From: Cellulosilyticum sp. I15G10I2
GTDB lineage: Bacteria > Bacillota > Clostridia > Lachnospirales > Cellulosilyticaceae
NCBI RefSeq assembly: GCF_900095725.1
Contig: NZ_FMMP01000006.1
Span: 62,001-126,000, forward strand
Length of the DNA: 64,000 bases
Direction: 5' to 3'
Shown piece after piece: positions 1 to 9,222 of this stretch (positions are counted from its first letter, which is position 1; each line of letters opens with the position of its first letter). The notes beneath the pieces are model-generated. The model was not told the DNA's origin. It saw only the letters and a program-made list of their open reading frames with translations, and ran no database searches. Both the position numbers and the translations under genes were made by a program.

Positions 1-1
1 G

Positions 2-1399
2 GTACTTATTATTGTTTCAATCTCTTTAGCTGTTAATATTGCAATCAAAAGACATTTTGAGCTTTATGTTGAAACAAATATTAAGCATGCTGGCGATGTA
101 ATTGTAAAACTACTGGCTGATTTATACGAAAATGATAGGTGGAATCATAATCTAAGAGAAGAACTTACTGTTGAAACTTATATGGGGAATTTTGCAGTTT
201 CTGTACTGACCCCGGATAAAGAATTAATATGGGGAACCACACAAGAACAGCTCTTAGATAAGATAAGAAACAAAGACAATCGGTACTTAGGTTTTAGTGC
301 TGCGATGCCGTACCGCTTTGAGGATAGACCTATATATAGTAAGCAAGGTGTATTGATTGGATATGCCCGAATTGGTTATTTTGCCTCTACGCTTTTATCA
401 GGTAATGATTTGAAGTTTCAAAGGGATGTTAATGAAACTATATTATTGTGCAGTACAACGATACTTGGATGCTTTGTTGTTGCAGGACTCTATATATCTA
501 GATTATTTACCCATCATATTTATGGTATAGCTAAAACTTCAATTGATTTGGCTGAGGGTAAGCTTACGGCTAGATATGACTGCAAAAGTAAGATTAAAGA
601 GATAGAAACTTTAAGATATAGTATGAACCATCTGGCAGAAAGGCTGGAAAAGCAAGATTGTATCAGAAAAAAACTTATATCAGATGTATCTCATGAAATC
701 AGAACACCTCTGCATATTCTGCAAAGCAATCTAGAGGCTATGATCGATGGGTTTTATCCAATAGATGAAGAGCAAATGCAGATTCTTCACAAAGAAGTGG
801 TGCGTTTTGGAAAACTTCTTAGCAATCTTGATAGCTTAAAAAATGTAGAAGAACGTGTGATGAGTATGGCTATGGAGCCACTCATTTTAAATGAAAGTTT
901 AAAAGATGTTTTTGATGCTTTTAAGATATTAGCTCAAGAAAAGAAAATCAAATATGTACTTAAAGATAGTGAAACACAGCATGTGAGAATATTGGGAGAT
1001 AAAGATTCACTTAAACAATTATGGATGAATATTCTTTCGAATGCATTTAAATTTACGGATATGAAGGGTGAAATTACAGTTACCACAGCAGTTAAACCTA
1101 AAGAGTGTAGTATTATTATACAAGATACGGGGTTAGGTATAGCAAAGGAGGATTTACCCTATATTTTTGAAAGAATGTACAGAGGGGATAAAAGCCGGGA
1201 AAAATATGAAGGCAGCGGTTTAGGACTTACTATTGTCAAATCAATCGTTTCATTTCATAAAGGAAGAATTGATATAGATAGTATAGAAGGGGAAGGCACA
1301 AAAGTTACTATAACTCTTCCGAGTGAGGAGAGAGCACATGTCTCTCAAAATATTAGTAATAAAGTTAAATCCTATATGAAGCTAGGGACTAAAAATTAA
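2..1399 (+). CDS. Sensor histidine kinase, 5' end outside window
   Basis: Membrane sensor kinase of a two-component system. The frame is open to the window edge, so the true start is missing and the first in-frame ATG (182) is internal. What remains begins inside a first membrane helix (VLIIVSISLAV), followed by an extracytoplasmic sensing loop, a second helix near nt 440-500, a HAMP-like linker, and a HisKA domain with the H-box SHEIRTP at about nt 688-708. The HATPase shows an N-box (NILSNAFKF), G1 (DTGLGIA) and G2 (GSGLGLTIV). The partner response regulator is presumably upstream of the window. The ligand cannot be told. A terminator follows directly after the stop. Confidence 0.93.
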   Translation, partial: VLIIVSISLAVNIAIKRHFELYVETNIKHAGDVIVKLLADLYENDRWNHNLREELTVETYMGNFAVSVLTPDKELIWGTTQEQLLDKIRNKDNRYLGFSAAMPYRFEDRPIYSKQGVLIGYARIGYFASTLLSGNDLKFQRDVNETILLCSTTILGCFVVAGLYISRLFTHHIYGIAKTSIDLAEGKLTARYDCKSKIKEIETLRYSMNHLAERLEKQDCIRKKLISDVSHEIRTPLHILQSNLEAMIDGFYPIDEEQMQILHKEVVRFGKLLSNLDSLKNVEERVMSMAMEPLILNESLKDVFDAFKILAQEKKIKYVLKDSETQHVRILGDKDSLKQLWMNILSNAFKFTDMKGEITVTTAVKPKECSIIIQDTGLGIAKEDLPYIFERMYRGDKSREKYEGSGLGLTIVKSIVSFHKGRIDIDSIEGEGTKVTITLPSEERAHVSQNISNKVKSYMKLGTKN

Positions 1400-1425
1400 A
1401 AGCCGTAATACGTACGGCTTTTTTT
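1398..1425 (+). terminator. Rho-independent terminator after the sensor kinase
   Basis: Stem AAAGCCGTA/TACGGCTTT with a short loop followed by a run of T, starting within the kinase stop codon. Confidence 0.85.
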
Positions 1426-1517
1426 ACAGCAATAAAAGTTTACAAAAATTACCTGAGTTTATATAATAAATATAGAGCAAAGTAAGGATAGTAAAACATG
1501 GTAAGAGAGGAAAATAT

Positions 1518-1700
1518 ATGTTAGAAACTAAAGACCCTTATTTATTACTAAGTATAGTGAACATGAAACTACGAGATGAAGCAGAAAGTTTAGAAGACCT
1601 TTGTTTGACGTATAATAAAAAGAGCGATGCTATTATAACCACATTAGAAAAGATAGGTTATAGCTATGATGAAAAATTAAATCAATTTATTGCTAAATAA
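1518..1700 (+). CDS. DUF4250 family small protein
   Basis: Sixty-residue soluble protein matching my recollection of the DUF4250 family, which is common in Clostridia and of unknown function. The sequence (MLETKDPYLLLSIVNMKLRD at the N-terminus) predicts two or three helices with no membrane segment or metal motif. An AGAGAGGA ribosome binding site precedes the ATG. The gene sits just upstream of the aminopeptidase with an intergenic gap of under 30 bases, so the two are probably co-transcribed. There is nothing in the sequence that fixes a role. Confidence 0.8.
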   Translation: MLETKDPYLLLSIVNMKLRDEAESLEDLCLTYNKKSDAIITTLEKIGYSYDEKLNQFIAK

Positions 1701-1727
1701 AAAGAAATGATAAGAAAGGATAAAAAA

Positions 1728-2957
1728 ATGAACTTTGAAGAGAATCTAAAAAAATATGCTAAGCTTATTGTGGAAATAGGTGTCAATATACAAAAGGATC
1801 AGGAGCTTATGATAAGATGCCCTATTGAGGGAGCACCTTTTGCAAGAGAACTGACACAATACGCTTATGAGGCCGGAGCAAAAAGAGTTTATATAGAATA
1901 TAACGATGAAGAATTGACAAGAATGACTTACTCCTATGCTTCTAATGAGACCTTGAGTGAATATCCATCTTGGATCGCAAATGGCTATAACGAGCTTGCC
2001 GAAAGAGGCGCTGCTTTTATTAGTATTAGTGCAGGTAATCCAGACATTTTAAAAGATGTTTCGCCAGATAAAATTGCTGTTTTTCAAAAAGCGGCTGGCA
2101 AGGCACTAGAAACTTATAAAAGATATATCAGTAACTCTGATGTAACTTGGTGTGTGGTGTCTATACCGACATTAGACTGGAGTAAAAAACTGTTTCCTCA
2201 TGTTGATGCTGAAGAAGGTGTCAGGCTGTTATGGGAAAAGATTTTTGAAGTAACCCGTATTTATGAAGAAGATCCTGTAAGAGCATGGCAAGAGCATACA
2301 GAAGCATTAGCCATTAAGTGTGAGGTATTAAATAACAAAAAAATACAAAGATTAAAATATAATGCGCCTGGGACTGACCTTACAGTAGAACTTCCCAAAG
2401 ATCATATATGGCTTGGAGGTGGTGAATATAGTACGAAGGGAACCTACTTCGTGGCCAATATGCCAACAGAAGAAATTTTTACTATGCCGTATAAATATGG
2501 CGTAGAGGGTATGTTGACTTCTACAAAACCACTTAACTACGGAGGCAATCTTATAGAAGATTTTACATTGCATTTTAAAAAAGGAAAAATTGTTAAGTGC
2601 ACTGCCAAAAAAGGTGAAGAAATGTTAAAGAAGCTTATTGAAACAGATGAAGGGGCTTGTTATCTTGGAGAAGTTGCTATTGTACCACATAGTTCCCCGG
2701 TATCAGCTTCTCAGACTATTTTCTTTAATACCCTATTTGATGAAAATGCTTCTTGCCATTTTGCAATAGGAAGCAGCTATCCTATTAATATAAAAGATGG
2801 GGCGACTATGGATAAAGAAACATTAGAAAGTAAAGGGGCCAATACTTCTATTATTCATCAGGATTTTATGGTAGGCTGTAAAGAGATGACTATAGAAGCA
2901 ACTACAGAATCAGCAGAGACATTTTACCTGATTAAAGATGGAGAGTGGGCATTTTAG
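1728..2957 (+). CDS. M29-family aminopeptidase (AmpS/PepS-like)
   Basis: Cytoplasmic metal-dependent aminopeptidase of family M29 that removes N-terminal residues from peptides. About 409 residues, the normal family length. The C-terminal half carries the metal-site regions: GKIVKCTAKKGEE, GEVAIVPHSSPVS, LFDENASCHFAIGSSYP and the terminal segment HQDFMVG. I prefer the ATG at 1728, preceded by AGAAAGGA, over the in-frame ATG at 1707, which lies too close to the previous gene and has no clear ribosome binding site. A weak hairpin follows the stop. Confidence 0.92.
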   Translation: MNFEENLKKYAKLIVEIGVNIQKDQELMIRCPIEGAPFARELTQYAYEAGAKRVYIEYNDEELTRMTYSYASNETLSEYPSWIANGYNELAERGAAFISISAGNPDILKDVSPDKIAVFQKAAGKALETYKRYISNSDVTWCVVSIPTLDWSKKLFPHVDAEEGVRLLWEKIFEVTRIYEEDPVRAWQEHTEALAIKCEVLNNKKIQRLKYNAPGTDLTVELPKDHIWLGGGEYSTKGTYFVANMPTEEIFTMPYKYGVEGMLTSTKPLNYGGNLIEDFTLHFKKGKIVKCTAKKGEEMLKKLIETDEGACYLGEVAIVPHSSPVSASQTIFFNTLFDENASCHFAIGSSYPINIKDGATMDKETLESKGANTSIIHQDFMVGCKEMTIEATTESAETFYLIKDGEWAF

Positions 2958-2980
2958 CAAAAAAAGTTTGGTAAGAATAT

Positions 2981-3010
2981 AAAAAGGCGGTTTTACGCCT
3001 ACCCTTTTTA
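2981..3010 (+). terminator. Weak candidate terminator after the aminopeptidase
   Basis: Short stem AGGCG/CGCCT with a T-rich loop, then ACCC and five T. The stem is only five pairs and the T run is displaced, so termination may be partial. Confidence 0.4.
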
Positions 3011-3012
3011 AT

Positions 3013-3061
3013 GAAATAGGAAAGTGCGTCTTGCTTGCAGGGGACCAAACTTTCCTGTTTC
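3013..3061 (+). promoter_or_regulatory. Long inverted repeat upstream of the dehydrogenase
   Basis: GAAATAGGAAAGT (3013-3025) pairs with ACTTTCCTGTTTC (3049-3061), 12 Watson-Crick pairs plus one wobble around a 23-base loop. There is no T run behind it, so it is not a simple terminator. It could be an operator, a leader hairpin or an mRNA-stabilising element. No known riboswitch is recognised. Confidence 0.4.
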
Positions 3062-3134
3062 ACAAGTGTGTGCGTTTTTGTACACTTTCTTGTGGGGAAG
3101 AAAAAGAAGCCTACATAGATAAAGGAGAAATGAA

Positions 3135-4091
3135 ATGAAAATTTGTATATTAGATGCTTTAACTCTTGGAAAAGATATAACTGTAGATCCCATTAGAGCC
3201 TGTGGAGAACTCGTGGTATATGATCTAACCGCCAATGAGCAGGTGGAAGAACGCATTGAAGATGTAGAGGTTATCATTACAAATAAAGTTATATTAAATG
3301 AAGAAAATCTTAAAAATGCGAAGCAGCTTAAATTAATTGCCTTAACAGCTACAGGGTATAATAATATTGATATTGATTATGCGAGGAAAGCGGGTATAGG
3401 GGTTGTCAATGTCGCTGGATATTCTACCAAGAGTGTTGCGCAGCATACATTTGCAATGCTTTTTTATTTACTTGAACATCTAAGGGTATATGATGATTAT
3501 GTAAAGAGTAAACACTATACAGAAAGTGAAACTTTTGCCTTTATTGCATGGCCTTTTCATGAGTTAGCGGATAAGACGATTGGGATTATTGGTATGGGGG
3601 CTATAGGCAAAGAAGTTGCTAAAATTGCAGATGCTTTTGGGGCACAGGTTATTTACTATTCCACATCAGGTAGCAATAATAGTAGCTGCTATAAAAGAGT
3701 AGATCTAGATACACTTCTATCAACCAGTGACATTGTTTCGATTCATGCACCGCTTAACGATGCAACAAGGGGGCTCATTAGTTATAAAGAGCTTATTCAG
3801 ATGAAAAAAGAGGCTATACTGCTTAATTTAGGAAGAGGCTCAATTGTTGATGAAGCAGATTTAGCTAGAGCCCTTAATGAAAATAAGATTGCAGCAGCAG
3901 GAGTTGATGTATTAGAAAAAGAACCTATTGATAAAGATAATCCTTTATTTACTGTTGAAGATAAGACAAAGCTTCTGATTACACCACATATTGGATGGGC
4001 CAGTGTAGAGGCTAGAAAAACGCTTATTGCAGAAATAGTAAAAAATATTGAGGCTTACTATAGAAACGAAATAAGAAACCGTATTGTATAA
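3135..4091 (+). CDS. D-isomer 2-hydroxyacid dehydrogenase
   Basis: NAD-dependent reduction of a 2-keto acid (hydroxypyruvate, glyoxylate or pyruvate type). 318 residues. The N-terminal catalytic domain is followed by the Rossmann glycine motif GMGAIG at about residue 153. The catalytic triad is present as Arg in NLGRGSIVDE, Glu in DVLEKEP and His in ITPHIGWAS. The substrate cannot be assigned; glycerate dehydrogenase (HprA-like) is the nearest family impression. The start ATG follows AAAGGAGAAATGAA. Expressed alone, with a strong terminator downstream. Confidence 0.92.
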   Translation: MKICILDALTLGKDITVDPIRACGELVVYDLTANEQVEERIEDVEVIITNKVILNEENLKNAKQLKLIALTATGYNNIDIDYARKAGIGVVNVAGYSTKSVAQHTFAMLFYLLEHLRVYDDYVKSKHYTESETFAFIAWPFHELADKTIGIIGMGAIGKEVAKIADAFGAQVIYYSTSGSNNSSCYKRVDLDTLLSTSDIVSIHAPLNDATRGLISYKELIQMKKEAILLNLGRGSIVDEADLARALNENKIAAAGVDVLEKEPIDKDNPLFTVEDKTKLLITPHIGWASVEARKTLIAEIVKNIEAYYRNEIRNRIV

Positions 4092-4108
4092 TATATAAAG
4101 GTTAAAAC

Positions 4109-4140
4109 AAAAACAAGAGCAATAAATTGCTCTTGTTTTT
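4109..4140 (+). terminator. Terminator of the hydroxyacid dehydrogenase gene
   Basis: Near-perfect stem AACAAGAGCAAT/ATTGCTCTTGTT followed by T residues. The A-rich left arm means it may also work for the convergent spore-protein gene. Confidence 0.9.
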
Positions 4141-4161
4141 GTTTCTGGCTCTAACTTTTAA

Positions 4162-4338
4162 TTATTGTTGAGATGAGCCTTTGTAGTTTTGAAATACTTT
4201 TTGCACAATTGTTCCACCGATTCTACCAGCTTCACGAGCTGTAAGATCTCCATTGTAGCCCTGTTTTAAAGGTACTCCAACTTCTTTTGCAACTTCGTAT
4301 TTCATTGATTCGAAAGCACTATTATTTTTACTTGACAT
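4162..4338 (-). CDS. Alpha/beta-type small acid-soluble spore protein
   Basis: 58-residue SASP that coats spore-core DNA and protects it from damage, then serves as an amino-acid store on germination. The family signature is clear: MKYEVAKEVGVPLKQGYNGD, containing the germination-protease region, and then LTAREAGRIGGTIVQK. The ATG at 4338 is preceded by GAGGGGG on the minus strand. Stop TAA is at 4162-4164. By family rule it should be transcribed in the forespore by sigma-G, but I did not identify the promoter. It shows that the organism forms endospores. Confidence 0.95.
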   Translation of the reverse strand: MSSKNNSAFESMKYEVAKEVGVPLKQGYNGDLTAREAGRIGGTIVQKVFQNYKGSSQQ

Positions 4339-4511
4339 AATTATCCCCCTCTTAGGTCGTTATATTTTAGGAAGTATAGAATATTTAATGCTTAGTAAGA
4401 ATTAAATACTTTATACTTGCCTTGATATTAATATGTGCAGTTTCAATTTTATTATTCTGGAATTTTTCACCTATTATATAAAAAAATTTTCCAATTATGA
4501 AGCTAAGACAT

Positions 4512-4550
4512 AAAAAAACTCCCTGATATATTTCGTATACAGGGAGTTTT
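4512..4550 (-). terminator. Terminator of the fba gene
   Basis: Stem AAACTCCCTG/CAGGGAGTTT with a 14-base loop and a T run on the minus-strand transcript, ten bases after the fba stop. Confidence 0.9.
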
Positions 4551-4559
4551 CTATAAATG

Positions 4560-5423
4560 TTAAGCTTGATTTACAGAACCGAACAATTCCATTTTTTCTT
4601 TTACTGTAGCTTTGATTGCTTCAAAGCCTGGAGCCAGTAGTTTACGAGGGTCAAACCCTTTACCTTGTAAATCTTTGCCGGCTTCAATATATTTACGAAC
4701 TCCTTCTGCGAAGGATAATTGACATTCAGTATTTACGTTTATTTTTGCAACCCCTAAAGAAATTGCTTCTTTAATCATATCTTCAGGAATACCAGTTCCA
4801 CCATGTAAAACTAAAGGTACATCGCCTGTAGCATTTTTAATTGCAGCTAGAGCAGTGAAGTCTAAGCCTTTCCAATTTTCAGGGTATTTACCATGAATAT
4901 TACCGATACCAGCAGCTAACATAGTTACGCCTAAATCTGCAATTAATTTACACTCAGCAGCATCAGCGATTTCACCAGCACCAACAACACCATCTTCTTC
5001 CCCGCCAATAGAACCAACTTCAGCTTCTAATGAAAGACCTTTTTCTTCTGTGATCTTAATAATCTCTTTTGTTTTTTCGATATTCTCATCTATTGAATAA
5101 TGAGAACCATCAAACATAACTGAAGAAAAACCTGCTTCAATTACTTTTAAAGCACCTTCATAACTACCGTGGTCTAAATGTAAGGCAACAGGCACAGTGA
5201 TATTTAATTCTTCGATCATACCATTTACCATGCCAACAATCGTTTTATAGCCACCCATGTATTTGCCGGCACCCTCAGATACCCCTAAGATGACTGGAGA
5301 GTTATTTTCCTGTGCAGTTAATAAAACAGCTTTTGTCCACTCTAAGTTATTGATGTTGAATTGGCCAACCGCATATTTTCCTTCTCGTGCTTTATTTAGC
5401 ATTTCTTTAGCTGAAACTAACAT
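4560..5423 (-). CDS. fba: Fructose-1,6-bisphosphate aldolase, class II
   Basis: Zn-dependent aldolase of glycolysis and gluconeogenesis, splitting fructose-1,6-bisphosphate into DHAP and glyceraldehyde-3-phosphate. 287 residues from MLVSAKEML. The metal ligands are visible in HLDHGSYEGA and HGKYPENW, and the substrate loop in LVLHGGTGIPEDM and KINVNTECQ. I start at 5423, where GGAGGTAC lies just upstream; the open frame extends further but without a ribosome binding site. Single gene with its own terminator. Confidence 0.97.
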   Translation of the reverse strand: MLVSAKEMLNKAREGKYAVGQFNINNLEWTKAVLLTAQENNSPVILGVSEGAGKYMGGYKTIVGMVNGMIEELNITVPVALHLDHGSYEGALKVIEAGFSSVMFDGSHYSIDENIEKTKEIIKITEEKGLSLEAEVGSIGGEEDGVVGAGEIADAAECKLIADLGVTMLAAGIGNIHGKYPENWKGLDFTALAAIKNATGDVPLVLHGGTGIPEDMIKEAISLGVAKINVNTECQLSFAEGVRKYIEAGKDLQGKGFDPRKLLAPGFEAIKATVKEKMELFGSVNQA

Positions 5424-5627
5424 AATGTACCTCCGTTTTATATTATTTCTCTTCTCATGGGTTATTATAACTTTAAATGACAAAAAAGAAAACATTAAAT
5501 TAAAAAATTAACAAATAAAATATTTTGCATATAAAAGAAGCAGGGTGTGACAAATGAGAGGAACTAGACATAAAGATAGGTTAGTATTAGAATAGAATTA
5601 ACCATAATATGAGGAGTATAGACAATT

Positions 5628-6824
5628 GTGAATAAAAAATATGAAAAAATAATAGCGCCTCACTATATAAAAAATTTTACATGTATAGGAGGGGCGTGTG
5701 AAGATAGCTGCTGCGTAGGGTGGCATATCCCTATAGATGAAGAAACTTATAAAAAATATATGAAAGTAAAGGATAAGCGGATTAAAGGGAGATTAGAGCG
5801 GGAAATTGTTCAAAAACGTTCAAATCCTACTTATGAGCATGCAGCTAAGATTAAACTTAAAAACGGCAGATGTGCATTTTTGTCTCAGGAAGGATTATGT
5901 GATATTTATAGTACACTAGGCAAAGATTATTTAAGCTATACATGTACCCTTTATCCAAGAACTATCAATCGTATCAATAATACTTTAGAATGTTCATTGA
6001 TTTGTTCTTGTCCAGAAGCCGCAAGGCAAGTGCTGCTGAGTAAAGAACCACTTGCTTTTCAAAATTTAGATGTATTAGCGAATGTAAATGTAATAAGTGC
6101 AGATCTTAGGATTAATAGGCTTAAACCTACAAAGTGGCAGGATTATTTTTATGAGCTGCGAGCAGTAATTATAAGTATTTTACAAAATAGAAATGAGCTG
6201 ATAGAAAATAGAATAAAACGTATTGGCTCTTTAATGGGAGATTTAGAAAAACATATCGCCCATGCTTCTTTTAAAAAGATTCCGGAGCTTATCGGGAGCT
6301 ACAATGAAATGGTTGCTAAGAATAAGAATACTAGTAATATAAAATCTTATGCAGATGACGTAAAAGAAACTATTCATCTCATAAAAGCACTTCAGTCTTT
6401 TAGCATAAAGAAAAAGATAAAGTCTAGCAGGTATAGGCAATGTTTGGAAGAGACATTTTTAGGATTATCAATTAAAGGTGATGATTTAAAGCAAGCGGGT
6501 ATCCTTTACGAGACAAGCTGTAAGCAATATTATGAATCATTTATAATAACGCATGGCTATATGTTGGAAAATTACTTTGTAAATTATGCTTTTGAAAGAT
6601 GTATGCCGCTTGATCACAAGCATCCAATTGAAAGTTTTAAGCGAATGAGTTTGTACTACAGGCTTATTAAGTTACACATTGTGGGGATAGCATACTACAA
6701 TAAGCATTTTACAAAAGAAGCACTTATTATGCTTATACAAGCACTTTCAAAGACTTTTGACCATGATGATGAATCTTTTACAACTATTTTAAAAGATTTA
6801 CAGAGTCATACAAAATCCTTTTAA
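5628..6824 (+). CDS. FliB-like flagellin lysine-N-methylase family protein
   Basis: 398-residue member of the FliB/YkgJ-type cysteine-cluster family. Cysteines that may hold an Fe-S or Zn centre lie at the N-terminus: CIGGACEDSCCVGWHI, GRCAFLSQEGLCDIY, YTCTLYPR and CSLICSCPEAA. FliB in Salmonella methylates lysines of flagellin; no flagellar gene lies in this window, so the target here is unknown. GTG start at 5628 after GAGGAG. Followed after 30 bases by a TPR protein and then queH, possibly one operon. Confidence 0.8.
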   Translation: MNKKYEKIIAPHYIKNFTCIGGACEDSCCVGWHIPIDEETYKKYMKVKDKRIKGRLEREIVQKRSNPTYEHAAKIKLKNGRCAFLSQEGLCDIYSTLGKDYLSYTCTLYPRTINRINNTLECSLICSCPEAARQVLLSKEPLAFQNLDVLANVNVISADLRINRLKPTKWQDYFYELRAVIISILQNRNELIENRIKRIGSLMGDLEKHIAHASFKKIPELIGSYNEMVAKNKNTSNIKSYADDVKETIHLIKALQSFSIKKKIKSSRYRQCLEETFLGLSIKGDDLKQAGILYETSCKQYYESFIITHGYMLENYFVNYAFERCMPLDHKHPIESFKRMSLYYRLIKLHIVGIAYYNKHFTKEALIMLIQALSKTFDHDDESFTTILKDLQSHTKSF

Positions 6825-6854
6825 ATAAAAAAGAGAGTAGAAGGGAATCAACAG

Positions 6855-7889
6855 ATGAAAATATTATTTATAACTATTCCATGGATGAAATACTATACAG
6901 GAGAAGGGGATGAAGAAAAAATTACGCCTTTAAGCGGCTATAACTTCCAAAATATTAATGGGTATTATTATGGGTATGGAGATGGACTCGCGTACATACC
7001 TATAGAAAACTTAGATGGAATTTTGGCTGAGGATGAAGTGGCTGAGGATGTGCTCGTAGTATGGACTTCAAAAAATAATGAAGATGAAAACAAAGTTATT
7101 GGATGGTATAAAAATGCTAAGGTCTATCGCCATAAAAAAGAAGTACTTACATTAGACAGTGACAGGATAGAGATGCGGTATAGTATTCTAGCTAAAGCTA
7201 AGGAGAGTACACTGCTTCCTCCAGAACTTAGACTGCTGGATGTAAAAAATTTAGCAGAACCCCTGTGGTTTACAGACGATATACAGTTACTTAAAGATAT
7301 AACAATGTATATTCATAACTATCAAGGAGAAAAGTTTAATACCCTTTTAAATGAGAAGGACTTAACGGCTCAGTCTGTTTTAACTTTTCCGGATTATGAA
7401 ATGTATTTTTCAAAAGCAGATACGTTTTTAGCGAAAGACTTGTATGGTAAAGCTATTAGATGCTTTAATAAAGCGATTGCGCTTGAACCTGACCTAGTAA
7501 TGGCCTATGAATGTAAAGGGAGTATTTTGCTAAGCCTTAAGATGTATGATGAGGCTTTAGAAGTTTATAAAAAGATTATTATGCTTGAAAAAAATCATAA
7601 TGAAGCTTATTATTGTTTAGGTCTTTTATATGGTCTTAAAGAAAATTATAATCAATGTATAAGCTATTTGAATAAGTATATTGCCAGCAATCCAAATGAT
7701 ACACAGGCCATTGCAGAAAGAGGGATAGCCTATTACAATCTTGGCAATACTGAAGAAGCAAAATCAGATATTTTAAAAGCTTACCAGATGGATACAGATG
7801 ATCCTGTTTTTAAAAAATTAATCCAATATATACAAGGTAAACACGCTATAAAGACAGGTGAGATTCAACCAGCTAATAGGAGAGGCTAA
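6855..7889 (+). CDS. TPR-repeat protein with unknown N-terminal domain
   Basis: 344 residues. The first 150 or so form an unrecognised acidic, aromatic-rich domain (MKILFITIPWMKYYTGEGDE at the start). From about residue 190 there are three to four tetratricopeptide repeats (AIRCFNKAIALEPDLVMAYE, EALEVYKKIIMLEKNHNEAY, QCISYLNKYIASNPNDTQA), which normally mediate protein contacts. The stop overlaps the queH start by one base, so the two genes are translationally coupled. No signal peptide. The role is unknown. Confidence 0.8.
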   Translation: MKILFITIPWMKYYTGEGDEEKITPLSGYNFQNINGYYYGYGDGLAYIPIENLDGILAEDEVAEDVLVVWTSKNNEDENKVIGWYKNAKVYRHKKEVLTLDSDRIEMRYSILAKAKESTLLPPELRLLDVKNLAEPLWFTDDIQLLKDITMYIHNYQGEKFNTLLNEKDLTAQSVLTFPDYEMYFSKADTFLAKDLYGKAIRCFNKAIALEPDLVMAYECKGSILLSLKMYDEALEVYKKIIMLEKNHNEAYYCLGLLYGLKENYNQCISYLNKYIASNPNDTQAIAERGIAYYNLGNTEEAKSDILKAYQMDTDDPVFKKLIQYIQGKHAIKTGEIQPANRRG

Positions 7890-8509
7890 TGAACAAAATA
7901 AATTATCAAAAAATATTAGATGTAACTTTAGAACAGTTAAAAATGTCACAGAGAGTTCCTACACTTTTGCTGCACTCCTGTTGTGCACCTTGCAGCAGTT
8001 ACGTAATAGCCTATTTATCTGATTACTTTTATATAACAGTATTTTATTATAACCCTAATATCGATGAAACAGAAGAATATGTTAAAAGAGCCAAGGAACA
8101 AAAAGATTTAATTGATAAAATGTCTACTAAGTATCCTGTTAAATTCATTGAAGGCGCCTATGATACCGAGGTGTATACTGAGATGGCAAGTCCTTTGGCA
8201 GCTGAAAAAGAAGGCGGTTCAAGATGTTTCTTATGCTATCAGATGCGCCTTCAAAAAACAGCAGAGACGGCAGAGCGCTTAAAGTTTGATTATTTTGCCA
8301 CTACCCTAACAATAAGCCCTCTTAAAAATGTCAATAAGCTTAATGAAATAGGAGAGAAATTGCAAGAAGTATACGGGATAGCCTATCTTTGTTCAGACTT
8401 TAAAAAAAGAGAAGGCTATAAACGTTCAACAGAGCTTAGCCGTACCTATAATCTTTATAGACAGGATTATTGTGGATGTTCTTATTCAAAACAGCATTCA
8501 AAAAACTAA
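7889..8509 (+). CDS. queH: Epoxyqueuosine reductase QueH
   Basis: Catalyses the last step of queuosine synthesis, reducing epoxyqueuosine in tRNA anticodons; it replaces the cobalamin enzyme QueG in many Firmicutes. 206 residues. Cysteine motifs expected for QueH (formerly DUF208) are present: HSCCAPCSS near residue 30, CFLCYQMRL near 112 and YCGCSYS at the end, which hold a 4Fe-4S cluster and an adjacent metal. ATG overlaps the upstream TPR stop. QueG-like proteins also appear among the cassettes (33668-34375 and 41074 on), but they look like distinct, shorter proteins. Confidence 0.94.
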   Translation: MNKINYQKILDVTLEQLKMSQRVPTLLLHSCCAPCSSYVIAYLSDYFYITVFYYNPNIDETEEYVKRAKEQKDLIDKMSTKYPVKFIEGAYDTEVYTEMASPLAAEKEGGSRCFLCYQMRLQKTAETAERLKFDYFATTLTISPLKNVNKLNEIGEKLQEVYGIAYLCSDFKKREGYKRSTELSRTYNLYRQDYCGCSYSKQHSKN

Positions 8510-8592
8510 GAGACGTTTATGAGGATTATGTCATATAACTCCTATACTTATGAATATGTATTAGTATGAAACTATTTAAGGGGGAGAATAAA

Positions 8593-9039
8593 ATGACGAG
8601 TCAAGTAATAATCGTATTTATTATTGCTGTTATTATTATTATAGTTGGTATCGTATTATTTGGATCATGTGCAAAAAGTTCGAAGTGTATAACAAGTGAA
8701 GAAGAGGTGGACACAAAAGCAATGGGTAACATACAAGAAACTGAAGCTGAGCAAGTTTTTCAAGAACTAGGGCTTGAAGAAATATATCCAGAAATAGAAG
8801 AAGCAGAAGTTGAGGAAGCTCCGCTTGAAATAGAAGAGATAGAGTCAGAAGAAATGCTTCCAGAAATAGAGGAGCTAGAAGAAATAGAAGAAATAGAACA
8901 AGCGGAAGTTGAAGAAATGCCAGTAAGCATACAAGAAGTAGAAGAAGAAGATGAAGTAATAGTATCTCAAACAGAAGAAGTACCAGGAGAACTTGAGCAA
9001 ATAGAGGATTTAGAAGAAGTGGATAGTTTGCAGGAATAA
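8593..9039 (+). CDS. Membrane-anchored, highly acidic repetitive protein
   Basis: 148 residues from the ATG at 8593, which has GGGGAG upstream; the in-frame ATG at 8566 is less well placed. One N-terminal membrane helix (IIVFIIAVIIIIVGIVLF) is followed by a tail of about 115 residues dominated by Glu, Ile and Val in loose repeats such as EIEEIE and EVEE. There are almost no basic residues after the anchor. It could be a cation-binding or spacer protein, but no family is recognised. Single gene before a strong terminator. Confidence 0.7.
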   Translation: MTSQVIIVFIIAVIIIIVGIVLFGSCAKSSKCITSEEEVDTKAMGNIQETEAEQVFQELGLEEIYPEIEEAEVEEAPLEIEEIESEEMLPEIEELEEIEEIEQAEVEEMPVSIQEVEEEDEVIVSQTEEVPGELEQIEDLEEVDSLQE

Positions 9040-9057
9040 TGTTCTATTAAAAAAATA

Positions 9058-9123
9058 TAAAAGTATAGGCTGTAAGAAAAGTTGCGTATTTATTGCAACT
9101 CTTTCTACAGCCTATACTTTTAT
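9058..9123 (+). terminator. Long hairpin terminator
   Basis: About 20-pair stem AAAGTATAGGCTGTAAGAAA against its complement ending in ACAGCCTATACTTTT, with a second inner helix GTTGC/GCAAC. Closes the acidic-protein transcript. Confidence 0.88.
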
Positions 9124-9222
9124 AAGAGAGACTAACAAAGGGGATGATGTTGAAAATAATTAATGAGAGTATGTATTTAAGATAATCAGTGTTATAATAG
9201 TCGGGTAAAAGGAGCGTGAACT

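Noticed and set aside
1707-1727. Upstream ATG for the aminopeptidase
   Set aside because: The ATG at 1728 has AGAAAGGA at proper distance while 1707 has none.
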